Below, piece by piece: positions 16,493-25,544 of a stretch of DNA of 64,000 bases. Every line of letters starts with the position of its first letter. The first letter of the stretch is position 1. Below the pieces are notes generated by a model. That model worked only from the letters and a program-made list of their open reading frames with translations, had not been told where the DNA came from and did not search any database. The position numbers and the translations under genes are program-made. Source of the stretch: Collinsella sp. zg1085 (GTDB lineage: Bacteria; Actinomycetota; Coriobacteriia; Coriobacteriales; Coriobacteriaceae); contig NZ_CP076545.1 of the NCBI RefSeq assembly GCF_018889955.1, forward strand, positions 1,364,001-1,428,000, given 5' to 3'.

Positions 16493-17194
16493 CTACTCGT
16501 CGTCTTCGAGGTCGTCATCAAGCGCTTTTGAAACGACACGCGCACGTTTTTGCGGGTTTTCTAAACGGAAGCGCTTAACCAACAGGTCATAAATTTCAGA
16601 CGAGCGCGCACGCAGGTATGCGCCTTTGCCATTTTCTGCATCAAAATGTAAACGACCAGCAAGCTCACCCGCTACATGTCCATCAATCTTGCCGGTAGCA
16701 AAACTATGCAAGCAGATAAGCATATCGCGATACTCAAGGTCGCCGTGATAACACTGAATGGCTTCATCGATGATGGGCCAGACCTTTTCTGAACGGCGGC
16801 GCTCAGTGGAACCCCAAGTGGTCAGCAAGCGAAAGGCCGCTAGACGAAGAGTTGCTGAGTCCTCGTCAAACAGTGCCTCTTCTGCTGCGGCATATGCAGC
16901 GCCAATTGCGCGGGCGTGCTTTTCAACAAGCATCGAGCACGCATCTAGGATTTCCCAACGCGTCTGCGCCTCAGGACGCTCAAGTGCATCAATGAGCTGC
17001 GAAATATACGGGTCTAATAGCTCAGGTTTTTGGGTGCTCAAAAGTTGCACTACATGAGCTGCAAGCTGGCGCTTTCGACGACTTGAACCCTCCAAGTCAT
17101 CAATAAGTGCTTGAAGCGCTTCGGGTTGTTGTACAACCGCTTCGAGCTGCTCAAGCTCCTCAGGACTCAAATTGCCTGTTGTTTGCTCTGCCAT
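16493..17194 (-). CDS. HEAT-repeat-like hypothetical protein
   Basis: 233 residues, almost all alpha-helical, with paired-helix repeats resembling HEAT/ARM units (RKRQLAAHVVQLLS, TRWEILDACSMLVEKHAR, LRLAAFRLLTTWGS) and an acidic C-terminus (DDDLEDDE). No signal peptide or membrane segment. Such proteins serve as scaffolds; no specific function is recognised. It lies within a tight operon (3 bp after the previous gene, 8 bp before the next). Confidence 0.75.
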   Translation of the reverse strand: MAEQTTGNLSPEELEQLEAVVQQPEALQALIDDLEGSSRRKRQLAAHVVQLLSTQKPELLDPYISQLIDALERPEAQTRWEILDACSMLVEKHARAIGAAYAAAEEALFDEDSATLRLAAFRLLTTWGSTERRRSEKVWPIIDEAIQCYHGDLEYRDMLICLHSFATGKIDGHVAGELAGRLHFDAENGKGAYLRARSSEIYDLLVKRFRLENPQKRARVVSKALDDDLEDDE

Positions 17195-17197
17195 AGA

Positions 17198-17662
17198 CTA
17201 CCTCGCATTTCCTTGGTGTGGGGTATGTTCAAAAGATTGAGACCGTGGCATATCGGTATCAGACGACCTTGGTGTTTCTATTGACATGAGCTGCGGAGCT
17301 GCAGCTTTATCAAGGCGACGCTTGCGACGAGCTTCGCCCGTACCGTTTTGCTCTGTTTCACGATGGCTTTTATTAACATTGAAGAGCTTATCATGCACCT
17401 TCCACGGTCCCACCGACTCGCCAAAGGCCATCTTAAGTCCAACAATGCCTCCGCTCAAAGCACCTATAACTGCTGCATATAACAGCGGATACGGCGCTAC
17501 AAAGATACTCACCAACACAGCACCAACGATTGCTACCACATTCATGAGGATATAATCTTTGGTGGTAACTGCACGAGTTCCAATACTCTCACCAAGCTTA
17601 AATCCAATGCTCATAGCAAAGAAGAAGAGCAGGGCAGCCAAAATTAAAAAGGCAAATTCCAT
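17198..17662 (-). CDS. hypothetical membrane protein
   Basis: 154 residues. An N-terminal transmembrane helix (about 2-24), then two more (about 38-58 and 60-80), and a hydrophilic Arg/Ser-rich tail. Not a family I recognise. It starts 6 bp after the dehydrogenase-like gene and is co-transcribed with it. Confidence 0.72.
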   Translation of the reverse strand: MEFAFLILAALLFFFAMSIGFKLGESIGTRAVTTKDYILMNVVAIVGAVLVSIFVAPYPLLYAAVIGALSGGIVGLKMAFGESVGPWKVHDKLFNVNKSHRETEQNGTGEARRKRRLDKAAAPQLMSIETPRSSDTDMPRSQSFEHTPHQGNAR

Positions 17663-17668
17663 GACGTT

Positions 17669-18775
17669 TTAGGCTTCCTCATGGTGTCCGTGATGGTGAT
17701 GATGGTGCTCATGGTTGCACGAACATTCGTGAGAATGATGATGCCCATGCCCACCACATGCACAGCTGTGCTCATGAGCCTCACCAGCATCATGCGCACA
17801 GCCACAACCCTCTTCGCCATGCTCGTGACCGCACTCGCAGCCATCCTCGGCCTGCGTTGTATAGCGCGACCAATCAAGACCCGCAGCAACTGCCTCAGCT
17901 TCTTCTTGATACAGCAAGGTAATGGCCTGTACGCCCAAATCTGAGCCGCCAATAGCATCAAGCATGTCAAGCAAGGTAAAAGCGGTATCGGCACCGGGAA
18001 GTGCAATCTCTTTATCCTCTGCTGCCTGAAGGGCAAGACCAATGTCTTTAAGCATATGCATGACCTTAAAGCCCGGACGATAGTCACCTACCATCGCTGA
18101 TGGAGCAAGGGTTTTCATAGCGCCTGATTGCCCAGTGCCCTCGCAAATCATGGCCTGTACCTGCTCAAGATTCAACCCAGACTGCTGTGCTAACGACAAA
18201 GCATCAGCCATACCCATCAATGAGCCTGCCAACGCAACCTGATTTGCAAGCTTAGCTGCCTGTCCACGACCCGGCGCACCAAAGCAATGAATATGTGCGC
18301 TGAAGCTCTCAAGTACATCGCGTACAGGAGCAATTGTTTCTTCGGTAGCTCCCACAATTAAGGTCAAGCTGCCAAGCTGAGCCCCCGTATCGCCGCCAGT
18401 GACTGGACAATCAAAAGCCAAAAGTTTGCGCTCCTCGGCAGCAGCGGCAAGCTCTTCAGCAAGCTGTGGCGAGCTGGTGGTAAGGTCAATAAGTGTAGTA
18501 CCAGGTTTAGCACCTGCAAAAACACCCTCGCTTGAGAGATAGACCTCTTCAACGTCACTGGGAAAGCCTACCATGGTAAAAACCACATCTGCCGCAGCAG
18601 CTGCAGCCGCAGGGCTTTCGACAAGCGTTGCCCCGCGCTCTACTAAATTTGCTGCCTGCTCAGGATGGCGAGCATACACGGTAAGCGGAAAGCCCGCGTC
18701 TAAAATATGGCCTGCAATAGGCGCTCCCATGATACCCAGACCTATAAAGGCAACTGAGTGCTTACTCTTGGACAT
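17669..18775 (-). CDS. 3-hydroxyisobutyrate dehydrogenase-like enzyme with a His/Cys-rich metal-binding tail
   Basis: 368 residues. The first 300 are a standard beta-hydroxyacid dehydrogenase: an N-terminal Rossmann motif (VAFIGLGIMGAPIAGHILDA), the substrate motif CPVTGGDTGAQLGSL and the catalytic-lysine region GRGQAAKLANQVALAGS. The last 56 residues (313-368) contain about 19 His and 8 Cys, with CxC pairs and a run of six His. Tails of this kind store nickel or zinc in HypB, UreE and SlyD; a similar metal-binding role here is inferred. It heads a four-gene operon down to 15393. Confidence 0.88.
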   Translation of the reverse strand: MSKSKHSVAFIGLGIMGAPIAGHILDAGFPLTVYARHPEQAANLVERGATLVESPAAAAAAADVVFTMVGFPSDVEEVYLSSEGVFAGAKPGTTLIDLTTSSPQLAEELAAAAEERKLLAFDCPVTGGDTGAQLGSLTLIVGATEETIAPVRDVLESFSAHIHCFGAPGRGQAAKLANQVALAGSLMGMADALSLAQQSGLNLEQVQAMICEGTGQSGAMKTLAPSAMVGDYRPGFKVMHMLKDIGLALQAAEDKEIALPGADTAFTLLDMLDAIGGSDLGVQAITLLYQEEAEAVAAGLDWSRYTTQAEDGCECGHEHGEEGCGCAHDAGEAHEHSCACGGHGHHHSHECSCNHEHHHHHHGHHEEA

Positions 18776-18814
18776 GTTTACTCCTCGTCTTAGCCCATCT
18801 GGCTTATTGTTTAG

Positions 18815-19771
18815 CTACTTACCACGTATACGCTTAGCAATACGATCTGACAATGAAATCTTTTCTGCACGGTCTTTGCCCCAAAATAAAACCGCAACCA
18901 TACCGGCTCCTACGTGCGCACCAATGGTTGGGCCTACTGAACCGCGTAAAATAGTTAAATCAGCGCAACCATCTTCTTTGCGAAGGGCTGCTTCAAGCCA
19001 ATCAGCGTCTTTTTCTGCATCTGATGACACCACAGCCATAGGCATGCTGCGGTCGAGCACATAGTTTTCCTTAAAAAGTGCCAACAACGCCTTCAAGGCC
19101 TTTTTGCGACCCCGATTAACACCTATCAGCGACAAAGAGCCTGCTAAATCAAAGCTCAGCACAGGCTTAATATCAAGCTTGCTTGAAAGCTGCGCCGCGG
19201 CAGGTGGAATGCGGCCACCTTGCGCCAAGGCATCAAGGCTCTCAAGCGTAAAATAGCCATGAATATAGGTTTTTGCCTCATCTGCCCATGCAGCAAGCTC
19301 ACGAGCGGTTAAGCCCGCTGAGCGCTGGCGAACTGCCTCTAGTGCCAAGAGCCCACCGCAGGCGCAAGGCAGGGCATTATCAACCACATACAGTTCAAAA
19401 TCGGGGTGATGCCGGCGTACCTCATCTGCTGCACGACAAGCCGAGTCAAAGCTTGAAGATAGGGCACTTGTAAAACACAGATAAACCGTTGGCGTGCCTT
19501 CCTGTGCGCATTGCTCAAAAAACTCAAGGTAGCGCCCAAGCGAAACCGCAGAGGTTGAGGCTTTTGCACCAGCGCGCAAGCGGTTATAAAACTCATGCGG
19601 CGTTGTTGTTGTCCATAAATCGTCGATATACTCAACCCCATCTAAGATGTAGGGAAAACCCAAAATATCAACGTCTAGGGTTCCTGCTATTTCTGGGGTC
19701 AAATCAGCACAGGTATCGACCACAATACGACAACGACCGTGGGGTCTGTTTGCCTGCGTGGTATTACTCAT
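18815..19771 (-). CDS. DegV family fatty-acid-binding protein
   Basis: 318 residues from ATG 19771, which has GGGAG 8 nt upstream; an ATG at 19786 has a poorer site. DegV proteins (FakB-like) bind a fatty acid and present it to the FakA kinase for phospholipid synthesis. Visible features: the N-terminal IVVDTCADLTPEIA strand-loop, the segment TSAVSLGRYLEFFEQ (TSQPS-like), and GGRIPPAAAQLSSKLDIKPVL, typical of the family. It lies 39 nt before the dehydrogenase operon and is preceded by the hpf terminator. Confidence 0.9.
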   Translation of the reverse strand: MSNTTQANRPHGRCRIVVDTCADLTPEIAGTLDVDILGFPYILDGVEYIDDLWTTTTPHEFYNRLRAGAKASTSAVSLGRYLEFFEQCAQEGTPTVYLCFTSALSSSFDSACRAADEVRRHHPDFELYVVDNALPCACGGLLALEAVRQRSAGLTARELAAWADEAKTYIHGYFTLESLDALAQGGRIPPAAAQLSSKLDIKPVLSFDLAGSLSLIGVNRGRKKALKALLALFKENYVLDRSMPMAVVSSDAEKDADWLEAALRKEDGCADLTILRGSVGPTIGAHVGAGMVAVLFWGKDRAEKISLSDRIAKRIRGK

Positions 19772-19793
19772 GTATAACTCCCACATATCCTAA

Positions 19794-19830
19794 TAAAAGA
19801 TGACGGCCATCTATAGAGACAGCCGTCATC
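19794..19830 (-). terminator. intrinsic terminator after hpf
   Basis: GATGACGGC (19799-19807) pairs with GCCGTCATC (19822-19830). On the minus strand the stem is followed by TTTTATTA. It lies 22 nt past the hpf stop. Confidence 0.85.
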
Positions 19831-19852
19831 AACGTCGTGCCTATAATCTATT

Positions 19853-20437
19853 TTACTCGTCAAGCGTCTCAATTTTTGGCTTGATAATGCCATATCCACC
19901 ATTCTTACGGTGATAGACCACATTGATTAAACCAGTGGTTGCATTTTCAAAGACATAAAAGTCATGACCCAAAAGGTCAGTCTGCACGAGAGCCTGCTCT
20001 TCGGTCATAGGTGAAATCTCAATAATCTTCTCACGAACAAGCTGGTCATCTTCATCTTCTGGCAGCAATAAATCGGCTAAATCTTCAACCCGCTCAGCAG
20101 GCAGTGCCTGTGCTACCGAAGCTGCGCTTTGACGGTTATCGATAACCTTGGTCTTAAACTTGCGCATTTGACGGCTAATCTTATCGGCTGCTGCGTCAAT
20201 TGCCGCATACATATCAGAACCGTGCTCCGCTACACGAATAACCGAACCACGCACTCGAACCGTTGCCTCAACAATAGCTGGCTCAGGATTTGAAGGATTT
20301 TTCTCGTAGCGCAAAACAACATCGACCGTCATAGGGTCGATGTCAAAGACCTTGCAGGCCTCGCCAATCTTTTCTTGTACATGCGCGTGCAAAGCGTCGG
20401 TTACGGTAGTCTTGCGACCTGAAACCTTGATATCCAT
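19853..20437 (-). CDS. hpf: long-form ribosome hibernation-promoting factor
   Basis: 194 residues. The N-terminal domain binds the 30S decoding region (MDIKVSGRKTTVTDALHAHV; DVVLRYEKNPSNPEPAIVEA). The C-terminal domain (EEQALVQTDLLGHDFYVFEN, VVYHRKNGGYGIIKP) mediates 100S ribosome dimer formation. Length matches the long form of Gram-positive bacteria. GGAG lies 5 nt before the start. Single gene with its own terminator. Confidence 0.96.
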   Translation of the reverse strand: MDIKVSGRKTTVTDALHAHVQEKIGEACKVFDIDPMTVDVVLRYEKNPSNPEPAIVEATVRVRGSVIRVAEHGSDMYAAIDAAADKISRQMRKFKTKVIDNRQSAASVAQALPAERVEDLADLLLPEDEDDQLVREKIIEISPMTEEQALVQTDLLGHDFYVFENATTGLINVVYHRKNGGYGIIKPKIETLDE

Positions 20438-20506
20438 ACCGACTCCAATCTATCCGGGGATACTACCAAGCACGATAGCTTGTTAGGCTTCTTCTACCCC
20501 ATTCTC

Positions 20507-20530
20507 ACATTATCTGACCCCAGATAGTGT
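20507..20530. repeat. 10-bp inverted repeat between hpf and the binding-protein gene
   Basis: ACATTATCTG (20507-20516) and CAGATAGTGT (20521-20530) pair with one G-T, around a 4-nt loop. It is 33 nt past the lipoprotein stop and 70 nt upstream of hpf. It lacks a T run, so it may be a weak terminator or an operator of hpf. Confidence 0.4.
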
Positions 20531-20562
20531 GTGAACCGGACAGACGGCATATGAGCTAACGT

Positions 20563-21525
20563 TTACCGACTAGGACTTGACAGATTGGAAGGTGTTGCGC
20601 TCACCTGTGTCAAACTTTGCTGAGAGCTATTGGAATTGGTAATCATAATGCCGTTGACCAGCGACTCATTGAGCGTACGTGGCAGCGCTCCATACCAAGC
20701 CTGATAAATTGCATCAATCGTGCCATCTGATTCAAGCGCCGAAAGCGCCTGTGAAACCTGAGCAATAAGCTCAGAGGAGCCCGTGCGAGCAGCAAAACCC
20801 AAAATCTCAGCCGACCCAAGGGTTCCAACAAAATGCATATCTTCAAAGGTTCGAGCTATAAAAGCACCCGCATCAGCACGACAAAGCGCATAGCTTGCCC
20901 GCCCCTCAGCAACGGCCTTAAATGCATCGTTAATATTGGTCACTATAACCTCATCAGCGACAATGCCTGTCTTTGTAAGAGCATCTTGTGCAGCAGAACC
21001 GCCTTGAACCGCAATGCTCGCGCCTTGTAGCTGAGCGGCGCCTACAGAGCTATTCTGACCCTTTTTTGCAAACAGTGCTGGTGCATCTTGCAAAATTGAA
21101 GACGTTACCACCGCTGTTGTGTATCTGCCAGTTGCAGACGCACCCAAATAGATGTCTGGACCGCCACTCAAGCCGGCTTTATCCGGAGAGCTTCCCGGCA
21201 TAAACGACGCTTTGAGCCCCAGCTTTTTTGCTAGAGCCAAGCCAAGGTCAACATAATAGCCTGTCAGTTTGCCTTGTGAATCGGTTGCAACTTGTGGCGC
21301 ATCATTTGCAGGAATCCCTATGGTTAAGACCTTATCTGTTGCAAGTGTTGGCGCTTTTAACTTAGCACGTACCGTATCGGCGGGCACCTCTGAACGAGCT
21401 GGTGTAAGAAGCGCACAACCGCTCAGGCCACTCACGCTCAGGAAAACAAGCACTACCCCGAGCAGATACTGAGCTTTATAGCGGCGCAGGTCTAACATAT
21501 GGCTCCTCTTCACCGTAATTTTCAT
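20563..21525 (-). CDS. amino-acid ABC transporter substrate-binding lipoprotein (SBP family 3)
   Basis: 320 residues from ATG 21525 (a G6 Shine-Dalgarno run 6 nt upstream); ATG 21498, with AGAGGAG, is equally plausible and gives a tidier signal peptide. The signal sequence ends in a lipobox (VSGLSGC), so the protein is anchored to the outer face of the membrane. The mature part (VLTIGIPANDAPQVATDSQG, then GYYVDLGLALAKKLG) is a family-3 solute-binding fold that captures polar amino acids. No permease or ATPase is adjacent, so it is an orphan binding protein or serves a distant transporter. Confidence 0.85.
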   Translation of the reverse strand: MKITVKRSHMLDLRRYKAQYLLGVVLVFLSVSGLSGCALLTPARSEVPADTVRAKLKAPTLATDKVLTIGIPANDAPQVATDSQGKLTGYYVDLGLALAKKLGLKASFMPGSSPDKAGLSGGPDIYLGASATGRYTTAVVTSSILQDAPALFAKKGQNSSVGAAQLQGASIAVQGGSAAQDALTKTGIVADEVIVTNINDAFKAVAEGRASYALCRADAGAFIARTFEDMHFVGTLGSAEILGFAARTGSSELIAQVSQALSALESDGTIDAIYQAWYGALPRTLNESLVNGIMITNSNSSQQSLTQVSATPSNLSSPSR

Positions 21526-21897
21526 AAAGTTCCCCCCAGCTGACCTGGTCTTTGACCCCACACTAGCGCACTGGGACGTTTGCTTGAGCCACCGCAGTGA
21601 CCTCACGACTAATCCGCTCGCCTGGAAGACGTCGGTCGTCTCCAAAGGAAAAGCAGGCGGTACGACTTACTTCTAGGACGCGCCATGATCGCTTATGTGC
21701 GCACACACAAGCTTACGTGGATCCCTTAGGCCGCGTCTGCCTTGGACTAGGACACAAAAATATGTGTCTGCAACCACAGCCTGGTGGGAACGATGGAGAG
21801 TATAGCAGCTACCCCGGCTCATACTCAAAGCATTACGCATGTGTAAGACTTCATTGCCCCTCAAAACCGTATGTACACCCGGCAATCGGAGGCTCTT

Positions 21898-22659
21898 ATG
21901 TGCAAAGCTACACAAGTCCCACACCTCGCAACAGGCAAACATCGCTGGCTTGAGCGCTCAGTCAAGCATGTACTTGAAGCTCTCTCACCTATGCGCTGTG
22001 TTGCCTGCGAACAACCCGGGAGCCTCTTGTGTAATGCCTGCTGCTCGAAACTTATTCCTATTGAATCTGCTGGTGCCTGCCCATATTGTGGAGCCCCAGC
22101 CGGAGCACTTCTCTGCACCGAATGCCGCGGAGTTGCTGGCGTATGCGAGCGCGTATTGGCTGCAGTAACGTTTGAAGGAGTGGCAGCGCGTCTTGTAAAA
22201 GCTTACAAAGATGAAGGAGAGCGCCCAGCTGCTGAGCTTATTGCTGGTTTTATGTATGACGCGCTTGAACAAGCCGCAGCTCACAAGTCTCATGCTTGGA
22301 ACCAGTATCTTGCGCGCTGCAACGCACTGAGTTTTGTACCAGCAACGCGCGTGGCCTATGCTCGGCGTGGCTTTGACCATATGGAAGCTATTGCAACCTG
22401 GATTTGTCACTACAGCAATCTTGAGCTTGCCGACACGCTTATCAAGCTGAGCCGAGGCGACCAGCGCATGCGCAATCGAGCAGAGCGACTTGCTCCAGGC
22501 ACGCAAAACTTCAAAGTTGAACACTCTGTAGAAAACCAGCATATCTTGCTGATTGATGATGTCTTAACTACCGGAGCTACCCTTAACCGTGCAGCGCAAT
22601 GCCTTATTGATGCAGGAGCAGCATCAGTTGTTGGTCTTGTATTTGCCCGCGTTTGGTAG
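21898..22659 (+). CDS. comF: ComF-family phosphoribosyltransferase
   Basis: 253 residues from ATG 21898 (GGAGG 5 nt upstream). N-terminal zinc-ribbon cysteines (MRCVACEQ...LLCNAC and CPYC...LCTEC) are followed by a PRTase domain with the PRPP loop ILLIDDVLTTGATL. ComF homologues take part in DNA uptake for transformation. It is one of few plus-strand genes here and converges on ricT. No other competence genes are in the window. Confidence 0.9.
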   Translation: MCKATQVPHLATGKHRWLERSVKHVLEALSPMRCVACEQPGSLLCNACCSKLIPIESAGACPYCGAPAGALLCTECRGVAGVCERVLAAVTFEGVAARLVKAYKDEGERPAAELIAGFMYDALEQAAAHKSHAWNQYLARCNALSFVPATRVAYARRGFDHMEAIATWICHYSNLELADTLIKLSRGDQRMRNRAERLAPGTQNFKVEHSVENQHILLIDDVLTTGATLNRAAQCLIDAGAASVVGLVFARVW

Positions 22660-22661
22660 AA

Positions 22662-22790
22662 ATGAGCCCGCGTGAGTTAGCCTTACACGCGCATTTTTTA
22701 GCCATGTTGCCACGTTTCTCAGCCATGCAAACTTTACCGCCAGAACAAGCATCGAACGCTTGGTTGAGAGAAATTGCAAGCGCTTCCTAG
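22662..22790 (+). CDS. possible 42-residue small protein after comF
   Basis: ATG two bases after the comF stop opens a 42-codon frame (begins MSPRELALHAHFLAML, ends WLREIASAS) that closes one base before the ricT stop. It could be translated by coupling to comF. Against it: the start overlaps the likely comF terminator and there is no ribosome site of its own. Confidence 0.25.
   Translation: MSPRELALHAHFLAMLPRFSAMQTLPPEQASNAWLREIASAS
22669..22699 (+). terminator. probable intrinsic terminator of comF
   Basis: CGCGTG (22669-22674) pairs with CACGCG (22686-22691), followed by CATTTTTT, 10 nt past the comF stop. The stem is short (6 bp) but the T run is clear. Confidence 0.6.
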
Positions 22791-24416
22791 CTACTCAGCA
22801 TTCCGCGTAATATGCTTGCGCGGGCGGCGACGGCGAGAGACACGCTCAGCTGCCTCGCCTCCATTGCCTTCTTGCCCGCGAGCTGCTGATACTGTTGTAT
22901 GCTGCCCGCCACCATCGCCCGGACGACGGCGCACCAACCGTACCGCGCCATCTGCTACCTGTTCAGCAACTGAGGGAACTGCTGGCTTGCGCGGGGGCAT
23001 ATCTCCTGATGGAACTTGGGATTGCCTAGTATGGTGGCGACGCTGACGCTGCGTCTTTACGCCGCTCTCCTCCCGCGAACTATCGTGCTCTCGTGCGGCT
23101 GCCGCGCGAAATGCTTCGTTGCGCTCATCTGCTGACAGATGCCGACGGCGACGACGAGGCGCTTCGCCTTGCTCAAAAGCCATCTGCTGCGATGAGCGCG
23201 TGGAGCCAAACGCGCGCTCAGATTGATATGGAAGCGTCGTATCAGCAGCTTTTTGCCGACGTCGGGCGCGCGGAGCTAAAGGGGCTTCGCTTGTTGTAGT
23301 CTGAGCCTTGCGGGTGGGTGTTGCCGAATTTGTCGCGAATTTGTCCTGCTCAAAAGCAACACGGCGAGCAGCGGCCCTTGGAGTAGGACCGGCACTTGCT
23401 ATACGGTCTGAGTGGTCGAGACCTGCGCCCATATCAACGCCATTTTGGCGGTCGAGCTCAGCTAGGGCGAGCTGGATTTCAGGCGACTCAATCTTGTCCA
23501 TAATATCGCGCGTAACGCAATTTGGACGACACGCTCCCCCACAAGCGCGTCCTTGCTCACCAGACTCAAAGCTCTGCGATGCCTTGTGGCAGCCACAAGC
23601 ATGTGACGCATCGTGAGCATCTGAGTAAACCATATCGGATAGGTCTACGCGAAAAACACGACCCGTTTCTAGGCGCAAAATAAGCTGTTCGCGCGGGGTG
23701 TTGTACTCCTGAATACGAGCTTTTCCAAGCGGTGTATCGATAAGCGTATTTCTTTTTGGCGCACGATGCTTAAAGTCTTTATACGCCTCAAACTCATAGC
23801 GCAAACAGCACATCAAGCGACCGCACATGCCTGAGATTTTAGATGAATTGAGGGGCAGGTCTTGCTCTTTTGCCATGCGGATAGACACCGGCTCAAACTG
23901 ACCCCCAAAACGCGCACAGCACAATTCTTGCCCACAAGTTGCGTAGCCGCCAGCAATACGTGTTTCATCGCGCACGCCAATTTGGCGCATATCAATACGC
24001 ACATGAAAAACGCCTGCTAAATCGCGTACCAGCTGTCGAAAATCCACGCGGTCTTCGGCTGAAAAATAAAACACTGCCTTCTCATCGCCATGCAAATACT
24101 CAACTGCCACCGCCTTCATCTCAAGCTGATTTTGTTTAATCAAACGCCTAAACTCAGGCATAGCCTCTTCTGCAAGACGAGCATGCTTATCGGCAAGCAT
24201 GAGGTCGTGCTCTGTTGCAACGCGAAGAACCGGCTTTAGAGGTGCTGCTAACTCATTAAAACTTACCTCAAACGGATTTGCCGTCACCAGGCCAAACTCA
24301 GTGCCACGCTCAGTTGAGCACACCACAAAATCTGCCTGAACAATATCTACACCAGCCGGGTCAAACCACAACTCATGAGCGGCATAAGGAAACTTCACCG
24401 GAACGACTATGGGCAT
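22791..24416 (-). CDS. ricT: PSP1-domain protein RicT (YaaT family)
   Basis: 541 residues. The PSP1 core (about 1-270) has the two diagnostic cysteine clusters CGQELCCARFG and CGRLMCCLRYE. In Bacillus, RicT with RicA and RicF binds Fe-S clusters and directs RNase Y in mRNA maturation. After a second Cys cluster (CGCHKASQS...CGGACRPNC) comes a long basic, disordered tail of about 220 residues rich in Arg, Ser and Ala, much longer than usual for the family. The start overlaps the holB end by 10 bp; the order tmk-holB-ricT is conserved in Gram-positives. Confidence 0.9.
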   Translation of the reverse strand: MPIVVPVKFPYAAHELWFDPAGVDIVQADFVVCSTERGTEFGLVTANPFEVSFNELAAPLKPVLRVATEHDLMLADKHARLAEEAMPEFRRLIKQNQLEMKAVAVEYLHGDEKAVFYFSAEDRVDFRQLVRDLAGVFHVRIDMRQIGVRDETRIAGGYATCGQELCCARFGGQFEPVSIRMAKEQDLPLNSSKISGMCGRLMCCLRYEFEAYKDFKHRAPKRNTLIDTPLGKARIQEYNTPREQLILRLETGRVFRVDLSDMVYSDAHDASHACGCHKASQSFESGEQGRACGGACRPNCVTRDIMDKIESPEIQLALAELDRQNGVDMGAGLDHSDRIASAGPTPRAAARRVAFEQDKFATNSATPTRKAQTTTSEAPLAPRARRRQKAADTTLPYQSERAFGSTRSSQQMAFEQGEAPRRRRRHLSADERNEAFRAAAAREHDSSREESGVKTQRQRRHHTRQSQVPSGDMPPRKPAVPSVAEQVADGAVRLVRRRPGDGGGQHTTVSAARGQEGNGGEAAERVSRRRRPRKHITRNAE

Positions 24417-25543
24417 CTGAGCCTCTTCCTCATATCAAAAAGCATTACCTCAAGGGCAAGCTGCGGTGTCACATTATGCGCCATATGCTGTTCAGCCTGC
24501 GCAACCGCATCGAGTGCGTGAAGTACACCCTGCAAACGTACCTGCATACACAAGGCTTCCAACATAGGACTTGCATCGGTATTGACTATGCTATCCGAAA
24601 CTCCTTCAATCTGCATCAATGCATCGCGCAAAACTGAACGGGCTACACCAATAAGCTCCATAATACCTGAACGCACAAGGGCGCTTCGCTCACGCTTGTG
24701 TCGGTCTTCAAGCTGCTTGAGAGCTCCGCGGCTCAAGTAATCGGAGTGCTCCTCACGCATTGCCTTTTGTGCAGCCTCAAGAGAGGAGACGGTCTCTGAA
24801 CCAGCCTCAGCAAGCCGAGCAGCATAATCAAGCAAAGCATCTTCTGGAGCCGTGAGCAGCTCATCTAATACCTTTAGCATAAGCTGCCGTGCTGCTTGTC
24901 GCTCAGGTGAGCGTAGGTATTCTTCGGCTTGGGCAACATTGCCCGTGAGCGTATACGCAATCCGACACTGCTCAGGCGTGGCACCGGTTTTGTGTACAAG
25001 CTCAGCATAGGAATGCTCAGGGTCAAGCACGCGAAACGGAACACACTGGCACCTAGAAACAATGGTTTCTAGCATAGCCTCAACATGAGAAGCCAAAAGA
25101 ATAAACACGACCCCCTGAGGAGGTTCTTCTAAGGTTTTAAGCAGCGCGTTTGCAGTATTTGCGCGTAGTTGCTCAGCACAGTCAATGATATATACCTTGG
25201 CCTGTCCCCGAATAGGGGCAAGCGCCACCTCTTCAAGCAGAGCGCGGGTCTGCGCAATGAGATAGCCGGTTGAGCTCTCTGGCTCAATGAGATGCACATC
25301 AGGGTGAGTATGACGCTGCACACGCTGACACGCATCGCATGCTCCACAAGCCTCTCCCTCTATGGTAGATGATTCCCCTTCGCAGAGAAGCGCCTCTGCA
25401 AGAGCCCATGCGGCTTCACGCCTGCCTGACCCGGGTGCCCCTACAAACAGATACGCTTGGCTTAAGCGCTGCGTCGCCACAGCTTGCATAAGAAAACGCT
25501 GCACCTGAGGCTGCCGCTCAAACTGTGATAACAGGCTCGCCAT
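24407..25543 (-). CDS. holB: DNA polymerase III subunit delta'
   Basis: 378 residues, clamp-loader subunit. The degenerate Walker A is GAPGSGRREAAWAL. The zinc module CGACDACQRV and SRC-type motif (ETIVSRCQCVPFRV) are clear, and IIDCAEQLRANTANALLKTL matches the Walker B/sensor region of the AAA+ fold. It lies 1 bp after tmk and overlaps ricT, so the three genes form one operon. Confidence 0.93.
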   Translation of the reverse strand: MASLLSQFERQPQVQRFLMQAVATQRLSQAYLFVGAPGSGRREAAWALAEALLCEGESSTIEGEACGACDACQRVQRHTHPDVHLIEPESSTGYLIAQTRALLEEVALAPIRGQAKVYIIDCAEQLRANTANALLKTLEEPPQGVVFILLASHVEAMLETIVSRCQCVPFRVLDPEHSYAELVHKTGATPEQCRIAYTLTGNVAQAEEYLRSPERQAARQLMLKVLDELLTAPEDALLDYAARLAEAGSETVSSLEAAQKAMREEHSDYLSRGALKQLEDRHKRERSALVRSGIMELIGVARSVLRDALMQIEGVSDSIVNTDASPMLEALCMQVRLQGVLHALDAVAQAEQHMAHNVTPQLALEVMLFDMRKRLRCP

Positions 25544-25544
25544 G

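Noticed and set aside
21600-21860. T-box or other riboswitch in the leader between the binding protein and comF
   Set aside because: A hairpin GACACA...TGTGTC and a GTACCGCC stretch drew attention, but the T-box antiterminator consensus is absent.
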